From: UBA5266 sp964610025
GTDB taxonomy: Bacteria; Bacteroidota; Bacteroidia; Bacteroidales; WCHB1-69
Assembly: GCA_964610025.1 (NCBI GenBank)
Contig: CAZSTX010000042.1
Location: 1 to 20,042 of the forward strand
Direction of reading: 5' to 3'
DNA length: 20,042 bases
Part shown: piece after piece, positions 15,651 through 20,042 of the stretch
Layout: every line of letters begins with the position of its first letter
Numbering within the stretch: the first letter of the stretch is position 1
Made by a program: the position numbers and the translations under genes
The notes under the pieces: model-generated
Seen by the model: the letters and a program-made list of their open reading frames with translations, nothing else
What the model was told of the DNA's origin: nothing
Database searches by the model: none

Positions 15651-18131
15651 TTATTTTTGAACAAACACTCTCTTCACTCTTTGCGAAATACCTGTTAAGA
15701 CTTCGTATTCGGTGCGTTGTGATTTATTTGCAAATTGGCTAATAGGCAAATCTTTGCCAAAAACAATTACGTTATCACCTTCTTTTGCAGAGATATTAGA
15801 AATATCGACCATGCACATATCCATACAAACATTGCCAACTACTTTAGCTATTTGATTTCCAATCAAAACCACTCCTTTTTCATTTTCTAAAGTACGAGGA
15901 AATCCATCTGCATAGCCAATAGGTATTATTGCAAGCATCGTATCTTTGGGTGCTACCCATTTGCGATTATAACCAACAGTATCTCCTTTTTTAACAAGTT
16001 TAATTTGTGAAATAATCGTTTTTAATGTAGCCACGTTTTCAAGTTTTTTTTGATTTGCAAATGGATTGATTCCAAACAATCCAATACCAAGTCGCACCAT
16101 ATCGAAATGGTATTCTGGCAAGCGTATAGTAGCGGTAGTATTAGCGATATGTTTAATGGGTGTATAGTCCAAACTTTTACTTATAAAACTGTGACATTCG
16201 CTTAACAAATCAGCTTGATTACGTGTAAAATCGTCTTCGTTTGGGTCGTCGGCAGCTGCAAAATGCGAGAAGACACTTTCTACAATTATTCTCGGATTAT
16301 TTTTTAAGATAGCTAACAAATTATTTAGGTTTTGTTTTTCAAATCCCAAACGGTGCATGCCTGTATCTATTTTTAGGTGTATATGAATAGTAGGAATTTG
16401 AGGATTATGCTCTAATGCTTGTTCTAATAAATGGAGAATACGAAAACTATAAATTTCGGGTTGCAGTTGATGTTTAAGTATAGATTCTATGCTGCGTTCA
16501 TCGGGGTTCATGACCATAATGGGCAAGTGAATATTTTTATTTTTCAATGCAATACCTTCATCTACATAAGCTACTGATAAATAATCGACTTTGTGATATT
16601 GCAGTTCGTTAGCAATATCAATATCGCCTATGCCATAGCCAAAAGATTTGACCATTGCCATAATTTTCGTTTCAGGTTTGATGAGTGAGCGAAAATAATT
16701 CAAGTTGGCTATCAACGAAGTCAGGCTTACTTCTAATACTGTTTCATGTGTTTTGAGTTCTAAATAATTAGATATACGTTCAAAATTAAATTTTCTCGCT
16801 CCTTTGACCAAAATAATTTCGTCTTCAATTTTTGAATAGTCAAAATTCACAAAAAAATCATTGGTTGTTTTGTAAAATTTCTTCTTTATATTAAAACTAT
16901 TAGTTTGACGGCTAATAGCTTCACCAATACCAATAATTTGATAGACTTCTTTTACCTTTAAAAGGTCAGCTATTTCTTTATAAAGTTCGTATTCAGAACT
17001 TCCACTTTGTAAAATATCTGAGAGAATGACTGTTCTTTTTTTATACTGCACTTGATTAGCCATTAGGTTAAGTGCTATCTGCAAAGAATTAATATCGGAA
17101 TTATAAGTGTCGTTGATAATCATGCAACGGTTAATTCCTTGTTTCATTTCTAAACGCATAGCAATAGGTGTTAATTTGCTAATTTTCTCAACTATAATAT
17201 CATTAGAATAGCCTAATAGCAAAAGCGTAGCCCAACATTGAATGGTGTTTTCTATTGCTGCATCATCGCTAAATGGAATTTTTATTTTTATTTGTTTTTT
17301 TTCATAAACGGCTGTTATATCTGTCGTTTTTAATTGTTTTTCAATTTTATTGATATATAAATCGGAATTTTCTTTTTTTCTACTCCAAGTAAAAAGTTTG
17401 ATTTTTTTAGTCAATTCGGTTCGCATTAATACTTCTGTAATAATGCCATTATCAATATTATAAATAAGTGTTTCTACATTGCGGAACAAATTGAGTTTTT
17501 CGCCAATTTTTTGTTTAATATCCATAAAATACTCATCGTGAGCTGTGCCAATATTTGTAAATATACCTATGCTTGGATTGATAATTTCTTTTAAATTATT
17601 CATTTCGCTAGGGTTTGAAATCCCAGCTTCAAAAATTCCCAATTGCGTGTCTTTGTTGATGCCCCAAACAGACAATGGCACTCCTATTTGCGAGTTAAAA
17701 CTATTAGGCGTATAAGCTATTTTATAATCATCGCAAAGCAATTGATAAAGCCACTCTTTGACTGTTGTTTTTCCATTGCTACCCGTAATGCCAATAACGG
17801 GAATAGTAAAAGACCTTCGGTGCTGTTTAGCTAAAGTTTGTAAAGCCTCTAAAGTGTTGTCGACTTGTATAAAATTAGCAGCTGGGTATAAATGCGTATC
17901 TTTAAATTTTTTGTTAACGACAAAATTGCGAATATTTTTGCTGTAAAGTTCTTCTATGTATTTATGCCCATCATTTTTAGAAGAGACTAAGGCAAAAAAC
18001 AACATATTGTTTTCAAATTGTATCTTACGGCTATCGTAAGCTAATTCTTTAATTATATTATCTTCTTTATTATTATAGATAAGTGTTCCTTTAACAATTT
18101 CGGCAATAATAGCAATGGTATACGAAGGCAT
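15651..18131 (-). CDS. Bifunctional MurF ligase / alanine racemase fusion
   Basis: An 826-residue fusion found widely in Bacteroidota. The N-terminal half, to about residue 455, is UDP-N-acetylmuramoyl-tripeptide:D-alanyl-D-alanine ligase (MurF). It has a substrate domain, the ATP loop GITGSNGKTT (114-123), NSFNSQIGVPLSVW, and the Mur ligase NDTYNSDINSL segment. From about residue 462 (ETVLEVSLTSL) it is a fold-III PLP alanine racemase. The PLP lysine is Lys495 in MVKSFGYG. KIDTGMHRLGF follows, and the opposite-face Tyr721 is in GYNRKW, with IGYADGFPR and MDMCMVDIS nearby. The racemase makes D-Ala and MurF adds D-Ala-D-Ala to the peptidoglycan precursor; the intervening Ddl ligase is not here. 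Around Lys495 the usual KANAYGHG is KSFGYGIG, which I take as normal for the fusion subfamily. It starts 17 bases after pdxA. Confidence 0.95.
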   Translation of the reverse strand: MPSYTIAIIAEIVKGTLIYNNKEDNIIKELAYDSRKIQFENNMLFFALVSSKNDGHKYIEELYSKNIRNFVVNKKFKDTHLYPAANFIQVDNTLEALQTLAKQHRRSFTIPVIGITGSNGKTTVKEWLYQLLCDDYKIAYTPNSFNSQIGVPLSVWGINKDTQLGIFEAGISNPSEMNNLKEIINPSIGIFTNIGTAHDEYFMDIKQKIGEKLNLFRNVETLIYNIDNGIITEVLMRTELTKKIKLFTWSRKKENSDLYINKIEKQLKTTDITAVYEKKQIKIKIPFSDDAAIENTIQCWATLLLLGYSNDIIVEKISKLTPIAMRLEMKQGINRCMIINDTYNSDINSLQIALNLMANQVQYKKRTVILSDILQSGSSEYELYKEIADLLKVKEVYQIIGIGEAISRQTNSFNIKKKFYKTTNDFFVNFDYSKIEDEIILVKGARKFNFERISNYLELKTHETVLEVSLTSLIANLNYFRSLIKPETKIMAMVKSFGYGIGDIDIANELQYHKVDYLSVAYVDEGIALKNKNIHLPIMVMNPDERSIESILKHQLQPEIYSFRILHLLEQALEHNPQIPTIHIHLKIDTGMHRLGFEKQNLNNLLAILKNNPRIIVESVFSHFAAADDPNEDDFTRNQADLLSECHSFISKSLDYTPIKHIANTTATIRLPEYHFDMVRLGIGLFGINPFANQKKLENVATLKTIISQIKLVKKGDTVGYNRKWVAPKDTMLAIIPIGYADGFPRTLENEKGVVLIGNQIAKVVGNVCMDMCMVDISNISAKEGDNVIVFGKDLPISQFANKSQRTEYEVLTGISQRVKRVFVQK

Positions 18132-18148
18132 AACGGTATGGTTAAATG

Positions 18149-19174
18149 TTAATCAACGTTAATAATATTATTTCTATTTCTATAAATATCGCAAGCTAAA
18201 TTAACGGCGTTAAGAAAAGAGTTAATAGAGGCAATGTCTTTGCCTGCAATGCCCATTGCGCTACCGTGTGCAGGAGATGTTCTAATAATTGGAAGTCCAG
18301 CTGTGTAGTTAACTCCTTCGTCAAAAGATAGTAGTTTAAAAGGAATCATGGCTTGGTCGTGATACATTGCTAAGATGGCATCGTATTTATTAAATTCTCC
18401 TGACCCAAAAAATCCATCGGCAGGAAAAGGACCAAAAGCATATATTTTCTTATCAAAAGCCTCTTGAATAGCAGGGTTTATTTTTTCTTTTTCTTCTATG
18501 CCAAATAAATTATTATCGCCAGCATGTGGATTAAGAGCAAGCACAGCTATGCGGGGTTTGATAATACCAAAATCTTTGATTAAACTTTCGTTTAAGACCG
18601 TAATTTTATCGAAAATTAATTTTTTTGTAATCATTTTCGATACATTGGCAAGAGCACAATGGGTGGTTACCGTTCCTATACGAAGTCGTTCGGCTACCAT
18701 TAGCATTAAAAAATTCTGCCTATTGGTCGATTTAGCCAAATATTCTGTTTGACCGCTATAATCGAATGTAGACGAAAAAACATTTTGTTTATTGATAGGA
18801 CAAGTAACCAATACATCTATATCGCCCGCATTCGCATCTTTTGCAGCCATTTCGAGCGACAATCGTGCCATATCGCCTGCCGTAGGAGTTATCTGACCTA
18901 CGTCTATTTTGATTTCATCTTCAACTATATTGATTAAATTAACTCTCTTTAATGCTGCCTGTTTGGCTTCTTTAACAATATTAAATTTGAAATTAGGAGA
19001 TATAACAGCTGGTAACATTTTCTTGTAAAAAGAGCCTACTTTCGATGAACCATACACAATAGGACAACACAACTCCATAATACGTTGGTCGTTGAAAGTT
19101 TTCATAATAATTTCATAACTAATACTGTTCACATCTCCGTGGGTAATCCCAATCACTATCGATTTATTTATCAT
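18149..19174 (-). CDS. pdxA: 4-hydroxythreonine-4-phosphate dehydrogenase PdxA, with altered motifs
   Basis: PdxA oxidises 4-phosphohydroxythreonine in the DXP-dependent route to pyridoxal phosphate. The protein is 341 residues, normal length. The metal-binding histidines are present: His172 (TTHCALA), His217 (NPHAGDN) and His272 (MYHDQAMIPFK). Substrate-side Lys280, Asn289 and Arg298 (GLPIIRTSP) are also there. Several normally conserved positions differ. GHTE is GQTE with Gln142. The N-terminal loop, usually GD-x-x-GIG-x-E, reads GDVNSISYE. The C-terminal DHGTA-x-DIAGK reads AHGSAMGIAGK. It heads the minus-strand cluster, and its product pathway feeds the racemase encoded next, 17 bases away. 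Reading frame and length are intact, so I call it a functional but diverged PdxA; a related dehydrogenase substrate is possible. Confidence 0.88.
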   Translation of the reverse strand: MINKSIVIGITHGDVNSISYEIIMKTFNDQRIMELCCPIVYGSSKVGSFYKKMLPAVISPNFKFNIVKEAKQAALKRVNLINIVEDEIKIDVGQITPTAGDMARLSLEMAAKDANAGDIDVLVTCPINKQNVFSSTFDYSGQTEYLAKSTNRQNFLMLMVAERLRIGTVTTHCALANVSKMITKKLIFDKITVLNESLIKDFGIIKPRIAVLALNPHAGDNNLFGIEEKEKINPAIQEAFDKKIYAFGPFPADGFFGSGEFNKYDAILAMYHDQAMIPFKLLSFDEGVNYTAGLPIIRTSPAHGSAMGIAGKDIASINSFLNAVNLACDIYRNRNNIINVD

Positions 19175-19193
19175 AAATTTAATTTTTATACTG

Positions 19194-19201
19194 CAAAGAT
19201 A
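19194..19201 (-). promoter_or_regulatory. Candidate pdxA -7 element
   Basis: On the minus strand this reads TATCTTTG, a full TAnnTTTG match 19 bases upstream of the pdxA ATG. No TTG at the right distance was found. The resulting leader would be only about 10-15 nt, which is short. Confidence 0.4.
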
Positions 19202-19356
19202 GTATAATTAAATAAATGATAGAATGTAAAACTGAAATTCTCTATAAAATTCTTTCATTTTTCTTCCTTCTCTCTTGTCTTTAACTTATATTTTGTTTTT
19301 TTTAACAATTGCAGCATTTTCCATTTTTAATTTTTATATTTATATTTTTTTTTTTG

Positions 19357-19364
19357 TAATTTTG
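19357..19364 (+). promoter_or_regulatory. Candidate -7 element for the methyltransferase gene
   Basis: TAATTTTG matches TAnnTTTG and lies 55 bases before the ATG at 19420, directly after a long T-run (19344-19355). No -33 TTG sits at normal spacing, so it is only partly supported. The 245-base spacer around it (19175-19419) also holds a pyrimidine-rich stretch at about 19251-19285. Confidence 0.4.
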
Positions 19365-19419
19365 CAATATGGAATACAAATCACAATTATTTTAGTATTT
19401 AAAATTAGTAAAAAAAATT

Positions 19420-19995
19420 ATGGCACTATTTGATAATATAGCTTCAGTATATGTTCTTTTTTTTTATTACCAAACGAAATATTTTACTAAAATCATAAAC
19501 AAAGCCAAAGAAAAATGCGACATCACACATTATAAAAATGTTCTGGATATTGGTTGTGGCACAGGTGCTATGTTGAAAGTACTGTATGAAAAAGGATTAG
19601 ATGTTAAAGGAATAGACACTTCGCGTGGCATGTTGCAACAGGCTAAAAGAAAACTTAAAAACTTACCCATTGAATTGATACACACTAAAGCAGGGACTAA
19701 ACTTCCTTTTAACGATAAATCTTTTGATGTCGTTTATACTTCCTATGTCGCACATGGATTAGTTGCAGAGCAAAGAATAAATCTATACGCTGAAATGAAA
19801 AGATTAGCAAAAGAAATTGTAATTGTACATGATTACAATGAAAATCGTGAGTTTGTTACTAATCTTATTGAATGGTTTGAGAGAGGAGATTATTTTAATT
19901 TTATTAAAGTAGCCGAAAATGAAATGAACAGTGTTTTTTCAAATGTAACAAAAATTAATGTAGGACCCAGAGACGCATGGTATATATGCAAATAA
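19420..19995 (+). CDS. Small class I SAM-dependent methyltransferase
   Basis: This 191-residue protein has the Rossmann SAM-binding core. Motif I is VLDIGCGTG (41-49). An acidic residue, Asp66 in VKGIDTSRGMLQQAK, would bind the ribose of SAM. LPFNDKSFDVVYTSYVAHGL (95-114) carries the motif after strand 4 typical of UbiE/Methyltransf_11-type enzymes. The first 40 residues (FDNIASVYVLFFYYQTKYFTKIINKAKEK) form the usual capping helices. The C-terminal part is shorter than in UbiE/MenG, so a quinone methyltransferase is not supported. Substrate unknown. It is transcribed divergently from pdxA and seems monocistronic, since a fresh promoter follows its stop. Confidence 0.85.
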   Translation: MALFDNIASVYVLFFYYQTKYFTKIINKAKEKCDITHYKNVLDIGCGTGAMLKVLYEKGLDVKGIDTSRGMLQQAKRKLKNLPIELIHTKAGTKLPFNDKSFDVVYTSYVAHGLVAEQRINLYAEMKRLAKEIVIVHDYNENREFVTNLIEWFERGDYFNFIKVAENEMNSVFSNVTKINVGPRDAWYICK

Positions 19996-20027
19996 TTGTG
20001 ATTAGCTTTCATTTTTTTGTACTTTTG
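19996..20027 (+). promoter_or_regulatory. Promoter reading out of the right edge
   Basis: TTG at 19996-19998, 21 bases, then TACTTTTG at 20020-20027 fits the Bacteroidota promoter at both elements. It begins immediately after the methyltransferase stop codon and must serve a gene or RNA beyond the window. Confidence 0.6.
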
Positions 20028-20042
20028 CTCTTTGAAACAATA

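Noticed and set aside
19208..19258. 16-codon minus-strand ORF (MKEFYREFQFYILSFI) upstream of pdxA, with a purine-rich AGAAGGAAG before its ATG
   Set aside because: It lies upstream of the predicted pdxA -7 box, is tiny, and the purine run is part of a longer strand-biased stretch; chance is the simplest explanation.
19369..19395. Eight-codon frame MEYKSQLF before the methyltransferase
   Set aside because: Its ATG falls at or before the predicted transcription start, so it is unlikely to be translated.

Overview
The window is AT-rich bacterial DNA that looks like a member of the Bacteroidota, most likely Bacteroidales-like. Several independent signs agree. There is a C-terminal type IX secretion sorting-tail fragment at the left edge. 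There is a GWxTD-domain protein, a MurF-alanine racemase fusion and a type 3 prolyl-tRNA synthetase with no editing insert. Several genes are preceded by the Bacteroidota -7 element TAnnTTTG. Shine-Dalgarno sequences are almost absent, with one conspicuous exception. I saw no tRNA, rRNA, CRISPR array, transposase, integrase or phage gene; this reads as ordinary core chromosome with one variable surface-protein locus.

Layout. Positions 1-370 hold the end of a secreted-protein gene, a terminator-like hairpin, and a small promoter/short-ORF/hairpin unit that I cannot explain. A GWxTD protein follows on the minus strand (383-1786). A 364-base divergent spacer with three perfect palindromes separates it from secA. 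secA and a GT4-type glycosyltransferase form a plus-strand pair (2151-6554). proS lies on the minus strand (6594-8069) and shares an interleaved divergent promoter region with a plus-strand run (8184-13446). That run is a Tyr/Asn-rich repeat lipoprotein, a FadL/OmpP1-like outer-membrane protein, queE and an rlmD-like rRNA methyltransferase. It ends in a 25-base tail-to-tail overlap with a minus-strand cluster (13422-19174), transcribed pdxA, murF-alr, glmM, divIC/ftsB-like, aroQ. The window closes with a small SAM methyltransferase (19420-19995) and a good promoter reading out of the right edge.

How the genes fit together. The minus-strand cluster is largely an envelope-building operon. GlmM makes glucosamine-1-phosphate for UDP-GlcNAc. 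Alr and MurF supply D-alanine and attach D-Ala-D-Ala to the peptidoglycan precursor. The DivIC/FtsB-like protein acts at the septum. PdxA supplies precursor for PLP, the cofactor of the racemase two domains away. SecA exports the signal-peptide proteins seen here (GWxTD protein, lipoprotein, outer-membrane barrel).

The points most worth a second look are: the lipoprotein locus, with exact 105-bp tandem repeats and the only strong Shine-Dalgarno in the window; the PdxA with altered substrate-loop residues (Gln142 where His is expected); and the unexplained promoter/short-ORF/hairpin unit near the left edge. I found no convincing new multi-gene system.
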